Positions 32,939-41,806 of a DNA stretch of 64,000 bases are shown in pieces (position 1 is the first letter of the stretch; every line of letters starts with the position of its first letter). The notes beneath the pieces are model-generated. The model did not search any database. It was given only the letters and a program-made list of their open reading frames with translations, and was not told the DNA's origin. The DNA lies in the NCBI RefSeq assembly GCF_036946495.1, contig NZ_JAQIIX010000002.1:2542001-2606000 (forward strand), written 5' to 3'. The stretch comes from Mycolicibacterium neoaurum (GTDB taxonomy: Bacteria > Actinomycetota > Actinomycetes > Mycobacteriales > Mycobacteriaceae). Position numbers and translations under genes: made by a program.

Positions 32939-34426
32939 TCAGTTGATGGCGTAGTCGCTCAGTGGGAACTCGGAGGCTTCCCGGATGGCGGTGTCGGTGG
33001 TGGTGGGCCGCAACAGCGTGGGCTCACCGGCGGGGTTGTAGTAATAGGACCGCGCGCTGGCGCAGTTGCCCAGGGTGAACAGCGAATTGCCCAGCAGATC
33101 GGTCATCCGGTCCAGGTAGCGGCTGTTCGCTTCCTCGGTGACCTCGAAGGTGCTCGCGCCGCGGCGCTGCACCTCGGAGAACAGCCGGTCCATCAACCGC
33201 ATCTGATACTCCATGGTGTTGAAGAAGTTCAACCCGAGGAAGGCGTAGGGGCTGGCCAGACTCAGATAGTTCGGGAAGTACGGCATGGACACGCCCTGGT
33301 AGGCCTGGAAACGCGTTTCGCGCCACCACTTCCCGAGGTTGCGACCCTCGCGACCGATGACCTCGATGGCCGGGAAGTTGGCCTCCCACAGGTCGAACCC
33401 GGTGGCCAGCACCAGGGTGTCGACCTCGTTCTTGGTGCCGTCCTTGGCGACGATACCGTCGGTCTGGATGTGATCGATCCCGACATCCTGCAGGTGGACA
33501 TTGTCCCTGGTGAACGCCCGGTAGTAACCGTTGCTGAATGTCGGTCGTTTGCAACCGAAATCGTAATCCGGGGTGAGCCGCCGTCGCAGATCCTTGTCCC
33601 TGATGGTGAGGAAGCGGTGCAGCTTGGACAGGTCGGCGGCCGAGATGTTGCCGCGTCCGCGGAAGGTCTTGTAGTAGACGACGCCGATGGTCACCATCCA
33701 CTCGTAGATCGAGTCGGTGAGCCAGCGCAGCGCCCGCTGGGTGGCCGGGATGCGGGCGAACAGCTTCTTGGTCCGCGGGCCGAACCGCAGATCAATCTTG
33801 GGCACCACCCAGATCGGGGTGCGTTGGTACACGGTGAGGTCGGCCGCGGTTTTCGCCAGCTCCGGGATGAGCTGCACGGCCGTGGCACCCGTGCCGATGA
33901 TCGCGATACGCCGCCCGGCCGGATCGAAATCGTCATCCCACTGCGCGGTGTGGATGACCTTGCCGGCGAAGCTGTCGATGCCCGAGATATCGGGCAGCTT
34001 GGGCTGGGACAGGAAGCCGGTTGCGGTGATGAGATACCGGGCCGTCAGCGTCTCGTTTGTGTTCCCCCCGGAGGCGACGCTGACCTGCCACGCCCTGGCA
34101 TCCTCGTCCCAGCGGGCACCGTGGACCACGGTGTTGAACCGGATGTGGCGCCGGATGTCGTACTTGTCGGCCACATCGTCGGCGTACTTCTTGATCTCCG
34201 GACCGGTCGAGAACAACCGCGACCAGTTCGGGTTCGGCTCGAAGTAATAGGAATAGGTGGTGGTCGGGACGTCGACGGCCAGCCCGGGATAGTGGTTCAC
34301 GTACCAGGTGCCGCCGAGATCGTCCTCCCTGTCGAGCAGGACGATGTTGTCGATACCCAACCGTTTGAGCTGGATGGCGGCACCTATACCGGCGAAACCG
34401 GCGCCCACGATGACGGCGTCAAACAT
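32939..34426 (-). CDS. Flavin-containing monooxygenase, Baeyer-Villiger type
   Basis: FAD/NADPH enzyme inserting one oxygen atom into a ketone or oxygenating a soft nucleophile. The 495-residue protein has two Rossmann motifs, GAGFAGIGAA (about 8-17) and IGTGATAVQLIPELA (about 176-190), with the Baeyer-Villiger fingerprint FAGKVIHTAQWD between them. LGGTWYVNHYPGLAVDVP is typical of cyclohexanone/steroid monooxygenase relatives (EtaA-like). Mycobacteria carry many such enzymes; the natural substrate cannot be deduced. 18 bases downstream of the DUF4190-type gene. Confidence 0.88.
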   Translation of the reverse strand: MFDAVIVGAGFAGIGAAIQLKRLGIDNIVLLDREDDLGGTWYVNHYPGLAVDVPTTTYSYYFEPNPNWSRLFSTGPEIKKYADDVADKYDIRRHIRFNTVVHGARWDEDARAWQVSVASGGNTNETLTARYLITATGFLSQPKLPDISGIDSFAGKVIHTAQWDDDFDPAGRRIAIIGTGATAVQLIPELAKTAADLTVYQRTPIWVVPKIDLRFGPRTKKLFARIPATQRALRWLTDSIYEWMVTIGVVYYKTFRGRGNISAADLSKLHRFLTIRDKDLRRRLTPDYDFGCKRPTFSNGYYRAFTRDNVHLQDVGIDHIQTDGIVAKDGTKNEVDTLVLATGFDLWEANFPAIEVIGREGRNLGKWWRETRFQAYQGVSMPYFPNYLSLASPYAFLGLNFFNTMEYQMRLMDRLFSEVQRRGASTFEVTEEANSRYLDRMTDLLGNSLFTLGNCASARSYYYNPAGEPTLLRPTTTDTAIREASEFPLSDYAIN

Positions 34427-34444
34427 GGTTGAAACGGTACCTCG

Positions 34445-35194
34445 CTACTGCTGCAGCGATCCGGTGCGTGGGACGTCGGTGGTGGCGATGCAGGTCACGG
34501 CGCGATCGCCGCGCTTCCAGGAGTCCTCGGTCGGGTAGAGCACGAACATGCCCACCTCGGGGTCTTCCATCGCGGCCGGGGAGAATTCCTGCAGTGCGGG
34601 CGCGCAGCGATCCTGGTAGTCGATGATCGCCGACTGGCCGGGGAAGCTGCCGCCGGGCACATCGATGACGAAATAGACCTCACCCTTGTGCGGCTCGGCG
34701 CAGCTCACCGTCTTGACCGAGGCCACCAGGCTGGCATCCGATGGGATCTCCGAGAGGCAGTCGCCCAGCCCGATATCGGCGGCGTTCACCGAGTTCGGAT
34801 CGAAGAGGTCGGCGAACTCACTGTCGGCGATCTTGTCCTTGTTGGCTGCCACCAGCGCGAACACGGCGATCAGGCCGACGATCCACAGCGCCGAGAGGAC
34901 CAGGCCGGCGATGGCCATCCCGCGGCCGCCGTGGCCCTTCTTGGCCTTGTTCAAGCCGACGATGCCGGCGACGACGCTGATCAGCACGCCACCGATGACG
35001 CCGAAGATCAGCGAGGCGACGGCCCACCAGTTGGTGCCCGGCGCCTGCTGCGGCGGGTAGGGCTGGCCGTACTGATCGGTGTAGGGCAGCGGCGGTGGGG
35101 GAGGCGGGTACTGGCCGCCCGGTGGAGGCGGCGGGTACTGGCCACCGGGCGGGGGTGGGGGGTATCCCTGGGGCTGCTCCGGCGGCTGCGTCAT
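34445..35194 (-). CDS. Proline-rich DUF4190/septum-formation-like membrane protein
   Basis: A 249-residue protein: cytoplasmic N-terminus with three 9-residue repeats PPPPPGGQY-like (12-38), a DUF4190 pair of helices (about 57-81 WWAVASLIFGVIGGVLISVV, and about 94-115 GMAIAGLVLSALWIVGLIAVF), then an external domain with GDCL, C-A-EPHKGEVYFV and DRCAPAL, the cysteine pattern of the Septum_form family. Such proteins are common near the actinobacterial envelope; function unproven. The ATG overlaps the stop of the upstream hydrolase, placing it last in the thiC-thiD transcript. Confidence 0.8.
   Translation of the reverse strand: MTQPPEQPQGYPPPPPGGQYPPPPPGGQYPPPPPPLPYTDQYGQPYPPQQAPGTNWWAVASLIFGVIGGVLISVVAGIVGLNKAKKGHGGRGMAIAGLVLSALWIVGLIAVFALVAANKDKIADSEFADLFDPNSVNAADIGLGDCLSEIPSDASLVASVKTVSCAEPHKGEVYFVIDVPGGSFPGQSAIIDYQDRCAPALQEFSPAAMEDPEVGMFVLYPTEDSWKRGDRAVTCIATTDVPRTGSLQQ
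35081..35161 (-). repeat. Three 27-bp in-frame tandem repeats encoding PPPPPGGQY units
   Basis: Codons 12-38 of the DUF4190-type gene form three consecutive 27-base units (35161-35135, 35134-35108, 35107-35081). The first two encode identical nonapeptides; the third has diverged to PPPPPPLPY. Such repeats vary readily in copy number by slippage. Confidence 0.75.
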
Positions 35195-35823
35195 GAGAGA
35201 AAGATAGCCGCGGCGGCGACCGCGAGCGCGGGCACGTCCAAAGTCTTGGAACCGAGATCATGGCGGGCACCGGTGACCTCGACGATTCGGGTCGGCCCGC
35301 TCACCAGATCCGCGGCCGCGCGCAGCTCCTCGATGGTGCCGAACGGGTCCGCGGTGCCGTGGGTGAAGACGGTCGGAACGGTGATAGCGGGCAGATGCTC
35401 GGTGCGGGCGCGCTCGGGCTTGCCCGGCGGGTGCAGCGGGTAGGAGGACAGCGCCAGCACATCGGGGCCGCCGGATGTGGCGGCGACCATCGACGTCATC
35501 CGGCCCCCGTAGGAATGTCCGCCGGCGACGACGGGTCCGTCGGTCTGGGTGCGCGCCCAGGAGATGGCCTCGGCGATACCGTCCTGATCGCTGGCCGCAG
35601 AGTTCGACGGCGGGCCCTTCGGCCTGCGGCGCCGGTAGGGCAGGTTGTAGCGGACGGCCAGATATCCCTGCCGTGCCCATTCGTCGCACAGGCCGACCAG
35701 CAGCGCGGCGTCCCGGTTGCCGCCGGCTCCGTGGGTCAGCAGCACGACGCCCGCGGGGGTGGTTGCCGGTTCGTGGGCTATCCCCCCGATGCCTTCGATA
35801 CCGGCGAGATCGGCGAGGCTCAC
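35191..35823 (-). CDS. Alpha/beta-hydrolase (Rv0421c-like)
   Basis: A 210-residue hydrolase of dienelactone-hydrolase-like size. LLTHGAGGNRD forms the oxyanion region, VAGGHSYGGRMTSM the nucleophile elbow with catalytic Ser in GHSYGG, VFTHGTADPFG carries the likely acid, and TGARHDLGSK the catalytic His. The GTG at 35823 overlaps the thiD stop (GTGA) and gives almost the length of Rv0421c (209); the longer frame to 35907 is rejected. It lies under the same riboswitch as thiC-thiD, but a role in thiamine metabolism is not established. Confidence 0.85.
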   Translation of the reverse strand: MSLADLAGIEGIGGIAHEPATTPAGVVLLTHGAGGNRDAALLVGLCDEWARQGYLAVRYNLPYRRRRPKGPPSNSAASDQDGIAEAISWARTQTDGPVVAGGHSYGGRMTSMVAATSGGPDVLALSSYPLHPPGKPERARTEHLPAITVPTVFTHGTADPFGTIEELRAAADLVSGPTRIVEVTGARHDLGSKTLDVPALAVAAAAIFLS

Positions 35824-36659
35824 AACTGCTGCAACCGGAACAGCGGATTGACCGGGCCGTGGCCGTGACCCAAGGGATACGCCGCGCGGATGCATTCGGT
35901 GATCCACGACTTGCCGAACGCCACCGCGTCGGGAACCGAGAAGCCATGGGCCAGAGCGGATGCGGTGGCCGCAGCGAGAGTGTCGCCGGCCCCGTGGTCA
36001 TGGCCGGTGTCGACGCGGGGTTCGCTGAACTCGTGGAACTCGGTGCCGTCGAACAGCAGGTCGGGGCTGAGTTCGGAGGATCGCAGGTGCCCGCCCTTGA
36101 CCAGGGCCCACTGCGTTCCCAGATCATGCAGCGCCCGCGCGGCGTCCTTCTGGGTGTCGGTGTCCACCACCTCGATGCCGGTGATCAGGCGAACCTCGTC
36201 GAGGTTCGGGGTGACCAGGGTGGCCAGCGGGAACAGTTCGGTGCGCACCGAATTCAGCGCCGACGGATGTAACAGCGGGTCGCCGTGCATGGAGGCGCAC
36301 ACCGGGTCGACGACCAGCGGTACGGTGCCGGCCAGGCTCTCGGCCCGCCAGGTCTCGGCGACCACACCGATGATCTCCGCCGATGCCAACATGCCGGTCT
36401 TGGCGGCCTGGATCCCGATATCGGAGGCCACCGCGCTGATCTGACCGGCGATGATGTCCAGCGGGATCTCGTGAAATCCTTTGACGCCTACCGAGTTCTG
36501 CACGGTCACCGCGGTCATGGCAACCGTGCCGTGCACGCCCAGCATCGCGAAGGTGCGCATATCGGCCTGGATGCCCGCGCCGCCGCCGGAATCGGACCCG
36601 GCGATCGTCATCACCCGCAACGGGGTTGCCCCTGGCTGGGGCAGCGGTAGGAAGTTCAT
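35820..36659 (-). CDS. thiD: Hydroxymethylpyrimidine (phosphate) kinase
   Basis: Phosphorylates HMP-phosphate to HMP-diphosphate for ThiE. The 279-residue ribokinase-like protein has MTIAGSDSGGGAGIQADMRT near the start, SVGVKGFHEIP, and the C-terminal anion hole/catalytic motif HGAGDTLAAATASALAHG. The ATG at 36659 overlaps the thiC stop (ATGA); the longer upstream frame lies inside thiC. Equivalent to Rv0422c. Confidence 0.95.
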   Translation of the reverse strand: MNFLPLPQPGATPLRVMTIAGSDSGGGAGIQADMRTFAMLGVHGTVAMTAVTVQNSVGVKGFHEIPLDIIAGQISAVASDIGIQAAKTGMLASAEIIGVVAETWRAESLAGTVPLVVDPVCASMHGDPLLHPSALNSVRTELFPLATLVTPNLDEVRLITGIEVVDTDTQKDAARALHDLGTQWALVKGGHLRSSELSPDLLFDGTEFHEFSEPRVDTGHDHGAGDTLAAATASALAHGFSVPDAVAFGKSWITECIRAAYPLGHGHGPVNPLFRLQQL

Positions 36660-38224
36660 GGCACCAAGGGTAGATAGACGCGATTTCCATGTTCGGCGAA
36701 CTCCACCGATTTGTCCGCCATGGCGTCGCGAATGTCCTGCGTGATGCGCATGGAGCAGAACTTCGGGCCGCACATCGAGCAGAAGTGCGCGGTCTTGGCC
36801 GGCTCGGCGGGCAATGTCTCGTCGTGGAACTCGCGTGCGGTATCGGGGTCCAGCGACAACGCGAACTGATCGGCCCAGCGGAACTCGAACCGGGCGGTGC
36901 TCAGGGCGTCGTCGCGTTGCTGGGCGCGGGGATGGCCCTTGGCGAGGTCGGCGGCGTGCGCGGCGATCCGGTAGGCGATCACCCCGTCCTTGACGTCCTT
37001 GCGGTTGGGCAGTCCCAGGTGTTCCTTGGGGGTGACGTAGCAGAGCATGGCGGTGCCGGCCTGGGCGATGATGGCCGCGCCGATCGCGCTGGTGATGTGA
37101 TCGTAGGCCGGGGCGATATCGGTGGCCAGCGGGCCCAGGGTGTAGAACGGCGCCTCTTCGCAGAGCTCCTCTTCCAGGCGCACGTTCTCCACGATCTTGT
37201 GCATCGGCACGTGCCCGGGACCTTCGATCATCACCTGCACGCCAAAAGATTTCGCGATCTTGGTGAGCTCGCCGAGGGTTTCCAGTTCGGCGAATTGGGC
37301 GGCGTCGTTGGCATCGGCGATGGAGCCGGGGCGCAGACCGTCACCGAGAGAGAAGGTGACGTCATAGCGGGCCAGGATCTCGCAGAGCTCCTCGAAGTGG
37401 GTGTACAGGAACGATTCCTGGTGGTGGGCGAGCATCCAGGCGGCCATGATGGAGCCGCCTCGGCTGACGATGCCGGTGACACGGTCGGCGGTCAGCGGGA
37501 TGTAGCGCAGCAGGACCCCGGCATGCACCGTCATGTAATCGACACCCTGCTCGCACTGTTCGATCACGGTGTCGCGGTAGGACTCCCAGGTCATCTTGGT
37601 GGGATCACCGTTGACCTTCTCCAGCGCCTGGTACATCGGGACCGTCCCGACCGGGACGGGGGAGTTGCGCAGGATCCACTCCCGGGTCAGGTGAATGTCC
37701 TTACCGGTCGAGAGGTCCATGATGGTGTCCGCGCCCCACCGGGTGGCCCACACCATCTTGTCCACCTCTTCGGCGATGGAGCTGGTGACCGCCGAATTGC
37801 CGATATTGGCATTGACTTTCACCCCGAACGCCTTGCCGATGATCATCGGCTCGCTCTCGGGGTGGTTGTGGTTGGCGGGGATGACCGCACGGCCGCGCGC
37901 GACCTCGTCGCGCACCAACTCCGGTGACACCGCCTCGCGTTCGGCGATGAAGGCCATCTCCGCGGTGATCTCACCGTTGCGGGCGCGCTGTAGCTGGGTG
38001 CCGCGGTCGCGGATGATGTTGGCGCGCTTGGGAAGCCCGTGCTCCAGGTCGATGACGGCGTTGTCATCGGTGTACGGGCCGGAGGTGTCGTACAGGTCGA
38101 AGTGTTCGCCGGTGCTCAGGTGCACCCGGCGCGACGGCACCCCGTTGGGTGAGTAGACCTTGGAGCTGCCGACGATGGGGCCGGTGGTGACATCGGAGGT
38201 ACGGGGGTCGACAACAGCACTCAT
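36656..38224 (-). CDS. thiC: Phosphomethylpyrimidine synthase ThiC
   Basis: Radical-SAM enzyme turning aminoimidazole ribotide into HMP phosphate. The 522 residues show the ThiC core (RIATRWGAD-like VWATRWGADTIMDLSTG; GRTD-region MIEGPGHVPMHKI; YVTPKEHLGLPNRKDV) and the C-terminal iron-sulfur motif CSMCGPKFC that binds the [4Fe-4S] cluster. Start ATG at 38224 with AGGGAG upstream, directly after a TPP riboswitch. First gene of a leftward operon with thiD, a hydrolase and a membrane protein joined by 4-base overlaps. Confidence 0.97.
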   Translation of the reverse strand: MSAVVDPRTSDVTTGPIVGSSKVYSPNGVPSRRVHLSTGEHFDLYDTSGPYTDDNAVIDLEHGLPKRANIIRDRGTQLQRARNGEITAEMAFIAEREAVSPELVRDEVARGRAVIPANHNHPESEPMIIGKAFGVKVNANIGNSAVTSSIAEEVDKMVWATRWGADTIMDLSTGKDIHLTREWILRNSPVPVGTVPMYQALEKVNGDPTKMTWESYRDTVIEQCEQGVDYMTVHAGVLLRYIPLTADRVTGIVSRGGSIMAAWMLAHHQESFLYTHFEELCEILARYDVTFSLGDGLRPGSIADANDAAQFAELETLGELTKIAKSFGVQVMIEGPGHVPMHKIVENVRLEEELCEEAPFYTLGPLATDIAPAYDHITSAIGAAIIAQAGTAMLCYVTPKEHLGLPNRKDVKDGVIAYRIAAHAADLAKGHPRAQQRDDALSTARFEFRWADQFALSLDPDTAREFHDETLPAEPAKTAHFCSMCGPKFCSMRITQDIRDAMADKSVEFAEHGNRVYLPLVP

Positions 38225-38235
38225 TACACATCTCC

Positions 38236-38317
38236 CTACGCCGGCATTACCCGGTCAGGTTCGTACGGTCGACGGCCCTAGCCGTCCTCTCAGCGCGCTG
38301 GTGCGTGCTCCCGTGTG
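38236..38317 (-). promoter_or_regulatory. TPP riboswitch (THI element) upstream of thiC
   Basis: Read on the minus strand: ACACGGGAGC (38316-38307), GCTGAGAGGACGG, then GAACCTGACCGGGTAATGCC (about 38262-38243) followed by GGCGTAGGGAG, the full THI-box order. The 3' helix merges with the AGGGAG ribosome binding site of thiC, indicating translational control. Parts closely resemble the thiO element at 17562-17650, so both pyrimidine and thiazole branches answer to TPP. Confidence 0.96.
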
Positions 38318-38348
38318 GACCTGTCCAACGTAGCGCATGCCCGTCCGA

Positions 38349-38378
38349 TTGCCGAGTGATCGTTTGTATAGCTAATAT
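38349..38378 (+). promoter_or_regulatory. Putative promoter of the MFS gene in an AT-rich patch
   Basis: TTGCCG (38349-38354) and TAATAT (38373-38378) are spaced by 18 bases inside the only AT-rich patch between the thiC riboswitch and the MFS start. ATAGCTAATATAT within it has partial dyad symmetry that could serve a regulator. Weak motif evidence. Confidence 0.4.
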
Positions 38379-38405
38379 ATGTTTTTGCCGATCGTAGGGA
38401 TTTGA

Positions 38406-40121
38406 GTGCCGATGACCCTTGAGCTGGAAAAGATCCACGAGCACCCCCGCTACAAGTGGGTCGTGCTGTCGAACACGACACTGGGCATCCTGCTGGCGTC
38501 GATCAACGCCTCCATCGTGCTGATCTCGCTGCCGGCGATCTTCCGCGGTATCGGGCTCAACCCGCTGGACCCGGGCAACATCAGCTACCTGCTGTGGATG
38601 CTGATGGGATATCTGGTGGTCACCGCCGTGCTGGTGGTGCCGTTCGGCCGGCTCGGCGACATGTTCGGCAGGGTGCGGATCTACAACATGGGCTTCGTCG
38701 TCTTCACCGTGGCGGCGGTGGCGCTGTCGTTCGACCCGTTCCAGCTCGATGGCGGCGCGATCTGGTTGATCGGGTGGCGGGTGATCCAGGGTATCGGCGG
38801 CGCCATGCTGATGGCTTCGTCCTCGGCGATCCTCACCGATGCCTTCCCGGCCAATCAGCGGGGCATGGCGCTCGGGGTGAACATGGTGGCCGCCGTCGCG
38901 GGATCGTTCCTGGGGCTGCTGATCGGCGGGGTGCTCTCCGAATGGCATTGGCAGGCCATCTTCTGGGTGGGAGTGCCGATCGGTGTGCTCGGGACGGTGT
39001 GGAGTCTGCGCTCCCTGGTCGAGTTGGGGGTGCGCACACCGGGCAGGTTGGATTGGGCGGGAACGCTGACGTTCGGTATCGGCCTGACGGTCTTGCTCAT
39101 CGGTATCACCTACGGCATTCAGCCCCATGGTGATTCGAGCACCGGCTGGACCAATCCGTGGGTGCTCGGCTCGATCATCGCCGGGTTGGCGGTGCTGGTG
39201 GTGTTCTGTCTGGTCGAACTGCGGGTGGACCAGCCGATGGTCGATATCCGGCTGTTCCGGTCGGCGGCCTTTGGGATGGGGAACCTCGCTGGGCTGATGT
39301 CGTCGGTCGGACGCGGCGGTCTGCAGTTCATGCTCATCATCTGGTTGCAGGGCATCTGGCTTCCGTTGCACGGGTACAGCTTCGAGTCGACACCACTGTG
39401 GGCCGGCATCTACCTGCTGCCGGTGACCATCGGCTTCCTGATCGCGGCCCCGCTGGCCGGATCGTTGGCCGACCGGTTCGGCGCACGACCGCTGACGGTG
39501 GGCGGCATGCTGCTGATGGCGGTGTCTTTCGTTGCGCTGTTGCTGATCCCGGTGAACTTCGACTACTGGGTGTTCGCGGTGCTGGTGTTCCTCAACGGGC
39601 TGGGCGGCGGCATCTTCACCGCTCCCAACACCGCGGCCATCATGTCCAGCGTTCCCGCGTCGCAGCGCGGTGCCGCCTCGGGTGTGCGCGCCACCTTCTT
39701 CAACGCCGGATCGTCACTGTCGATCGGAATCTTCTTCTCGCTGATGATCGTCGGGCTGGCCAATGCGCTGCCCTCGGCGATGAGCAGCGGGCTGCAGGCC
39801 CAAGGGGTGCCGGCCTCGGTGGCCCACGAGGTGGCCAACACGCCTCCGGTCGGCAGCCTCTTCGCGGCATTCCTGGGCTACAACCCGATCGACGAACTGC
39901 TCGGTCCCTCGGGTGCGCTGTCGGATCCCGGCGTGAACGCCGAGGTGCTGACCGGTAAGACCTTCTTCCCCGAACTGATCACCGGTCCTTTCCATGCCGG
40001 GCTGACGGTGGTGTTCCTGGCCGCCGCGGCGATGATGCTGATCGGTGCGGTGGCGTCGATGTTCAGCGCGGGACGGTACAGCGCGGATGTTGGCGGCGAC
40101 GGCGATTTATCGGCTCGGTGA
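38406..40121 (+). CDS. MFS exporter, DHA2 (14-helix, EmrB/QacA-type)
   Basis: Proton-driven multidrug-type exporter, 571 residues, about 14 hydrophobic helices. Motif A is seen after helix 2 as GRLGDMFGRVR, motif C-like NMVAAVAGSFLGLLIGG in helix 5. A hydrophilic loop near residues 500-540 precedes the last helix. The start is either GTG at 38406 or ATG at 38412; AGGGA at 38396-38400 fits both. Divergent from the thiC riboswitch; the 3' end overlaps the convergent APH-like gene by 15 bases. Substrate unknown. Confidence 0.87.
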   Translation: MPMTLELEKIHEHPRYKWVVLSNTTLGILLASINASIVLISLPAIFRGIGLNPLDPGNISYLLWMLMGYLVVTAVLVVPFGRLGDMFGRVRIYNMGFVVFTVAAVALSFDPFQLDGGAIWLIGWRVIQGIGGAMLMASSSAILTDAFPANQRGMALGVNMVAAVAGSFLGLLIGGVLSEWHWQAIFWVGVPIGVLGTVWSLRSLVELGVRTPGRLDWAGTLTFGIGLTVLLIGITYGIQPHGDSSTGWTNPWVLGSIIAGLAVLVVFCLVELRVDQPMVDIRLFRSAAFGMGNLAGLMSSVGRGGLQFMLIIWLQGIWLPLHGYSFESTPLWAGIYLLPVTIGFLIAAPLAGSLADRFGARPLTVGGMLLMAVSFVALLLIPVNFDYWVFAVLVFLNGLGGGIFTAPNTAAIMSSVPASQRGAASGVRATFFNAGSSLSIGIFFSLMIVGLANALPSAMSSGLQAQGVPASVAHEVANTPPVGSLFAAFLGYNPIDELLGPSGALSDPGVNAEVLTGKTFFPELITGPFHAGLTVVFLAAAAMMLIGAVASMFSAGRYSADVGGDGDLSAR

Positions 40122-41147
40122 CCAGTCACCCGCGGCGATGCGGGCCGACAGTTCGAAGAGCCCGATGGCGCACCGGTGCAGATGTTCGCCGACCTCACGC
40201 GGGGCTCGACCGGATAGTGCGCGTACCCAGGTTCCCTCCAGTACCACGGCCATCTTGAAGCCGGCCAGCGCTGTATACCAATCGATCTCGTCGGCGCTTC
40301 TGCTGCTGGTGGCCGCGTAGGCCTCGATGACCTCGCGCCGGGACGGTAACCTACCCGCAGCAGCCAGTCGTTCCCCGGTGGCGACCGGCGCCGGGTCCTG
40401 CGGCCAGCAGGCAAGCAGCCAGCCCAGGTCCAGTAGCGGGTCGCCCACGGTACACATCTCCCAGTCCACGATCGCGGCGACTTCGGGGCGGTGGGCGTCG
40501 AGCAGGACGTTGTTGAGGTGGAAATCGCCGTGCATGATGCCCGGTCGAGGATCGGTGGGCTGATGGGTGCGCAGCCACTGCACAGTCCGCTCGACGTCGG
40601 GCAGCTCACGAATGTCGTTATCGCCGTAGTCGTACCCGGCCAGCACGCCGACCCACTGGTCCACCTGGCGGCCGAGGAAGCTGCCGGGTTTGGCGAAGCC
40701 GGCCATCGGGGTGCCCGTCGGGTCGAGCTCGCCCAAAACTGCCAGCGCGCGTGCCACCGCCAGCCCGGACTCGTGGCGGGTTGGCGCGTCCGCGCGGTAT
40801 CGCTCGCTGATGCTGTCGCCGGGGTTGAATCCGTCGACCTCCTCCATCAGGTAGAAGACCGTGCCCATGACGGTGAGGTCGTCGCAGCACGCCACCAGCC
40901 GGGGATGTGGGACACCGGTGCCCGAAAGCGATGTCAGAGCCGCGACCTCGCGCAACATCGTGCGGTTGCTCGACGGTCGGGGGTGCACCGGCGGGCAGCG
41001 CAGGACGAGCCTGCGGCCGTCGACCTCGAGCGCGATCACCCTGTTCTGGGTCCCACCGGTCAGCGTGCGGGCAGCGGTGATCGAGTCGCCGATGCCGCGC
41101 TCGCGTAGCCAGGTCTGCACCGGAGCGAGATCGATCTCGAGATTCAT
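40107..41147 (-). CDS. APH-family phosphotransferase, ACAD10/LvaA-like acyl kinase
   Basis: A 346-residue aminoglycoside-phosphotransferase fold kinase: N-terminal LTGGTQNRVIALEVDGRRLVLRCPP, catalytic HGDFHLNNVLLD and metal-binding VDWEMCTVGDPLLDLGWLL. The LRCPP(V)HP and VDWEMCTVGDPL patterns are those of kinases that pair with ACAD10/11-like dehydrogenases. In mammalian ACAD10/11 and bacterial LvaA such kinases phosphorylate the hydroxyl of 4-hydroxyacyl-CoA. Such a dehydrogenase lies in the divergent operon here, so the same role is inferred rather than antibiotic resistance. ATG overlaps the TetR stop (ATGA). Confidence 0.87.
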   Translation of the reverse strand: MNLEIDLAPVQTWLRERGIGDSITAARTLTGGTQNRVIALEVDGRRLVLRCPPVHPRPSSNRTMLREVAALTSLSGTGVPHPRLVACCDDLTVMGTVFYLMEEVDGFNPGDSISERYRADAPTRHESGLAVARALAVLGELDPTGTPMAGFAKPGSFLGRQVDQWVGVLAGYDYGDNDIRELPDVERTVQWLRTHQPTDPRPGIMHGDFHLNNVLLDAHRPEVAAIVDWEMCTVGDPLLDLGWLLACWPQDPAPVATGERLAAAGRLPSRREVIEAYAATSSRSADEIDWYTALAGFKMAVVLEGTWVRALSGRAPREVGEHLHRCAIGLFELSARIAAGDWSPSR

Positions 41148-41806
41148 TGTGGTGGTGTGCCTTTCTTGCTGTCGATCCGAAGGGATCGCAGTCGGCGCGT
41201 CTCGGCGGAGACGGGGGCCAGCAGCTGCCCGGCCGCGACGTCGATCAGGTGACTCAGGAACAACGCGTGTTCGGTGCGATCGGTTCGGGCCCGCAGGGCG
41301 AGTTCGACGACGACGAACCGGGTGGTGAGGAAGCGGCGGTGCAGCAGCACGGCTTCGGGTGCCAACAACGGTTCGAGCAGCGTGCGCCACCGCTGCATGC
41401 TGCTCGTGGGGGAACCCGCGCCGAGTGGTTCGACCGAGGGGTCCGGTCTGGTCAATAGATCCGACATGGTCCGCAGAAAGCCCGCACCGGCGACGCCCTG
41501 ATCCAGCTTGGCGCCCAGCGGCCGCACGAGTGCGGCGGCCAGCAGGGCGACATCGCCCGTTCCGCCGGCCTCGTAAGCGTCCAGCAGGGCGTGCCGACGG
41601 CTCTCGATCTCGGGATTGTGCTTGTCCAGCAACGCCTTGACCAGGCCGTCGCGGTCCCCGAACCAGTACTGCCCGGCCATGACGTTCTTCGAGCCCGCTT
41701 CGCGACTGATCTCCCGCATCGACACGGCGTCGACACCGCGTTCGGCGAACAGCCGTTCCGCGGCCGCCAGTAACCGCTCGCGGGTCTCCCTGTTCGGGGT
41801 GCTCAT
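41144..41806 (-). CDS. TetR-family transcriptional regulator
   Basis: A 220-residue repressor type: N-terminal HTH (about 8-55) with TRERLLAAAERLFAERGVD, SMREISREAGSKNVM as recognition region and QYWFGDRDGLVKALL closing the domain; ligand-binding helices follow. It sits between the SDR (overlap ATGA) and the kinase (overlap ATGA) and is the obvious candidate to bind the large palindrome at 42574-42606 between the divergent operons. The inducer may be an acyl-CoA, by analogy with other TetR regulators of beta-oxidation operons. Confidence 0.88.
   Translation of the reverse strand: MSTPNRETRERLLAAAERLFAERGVDAVSMREISREAGSKNVMAGQYWFGDRDGLVKALLDKHNPEIESRRHALLDAYEAGGTGDVALLAAALVRPLGAKLDQGVAGAGFLRTMSDLLTRPDPSVEPLGAGSPTSSMQRWRTLLEPLLAPEAVLLHRRFLTTRFVVVELALRARTDRTEHALFLSHLIDVAAGQLLAPVSAETRRLRSLRIDSKKGTPPQ

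Noticed and set aside
32930..34432. 500-residue open frame opposite the Baeyer-Villiger-type monooxygenase
   Set aside because: Antisense shadow almost coextensive with the real gene, which has both Rossmann motifs and the BVMO fingerprint.
36689..37927. 412-residue open frame opposite thiC
   Set aside because: Antisense shadow of a clear thiC gene.
40107..41147. Aminoglycoside resistance gene
   Set aside because: The APH fold is shared by many kinases; context with an ACAD10/11-like dehydrogenase and TetR regulation points to acyl catabolism.
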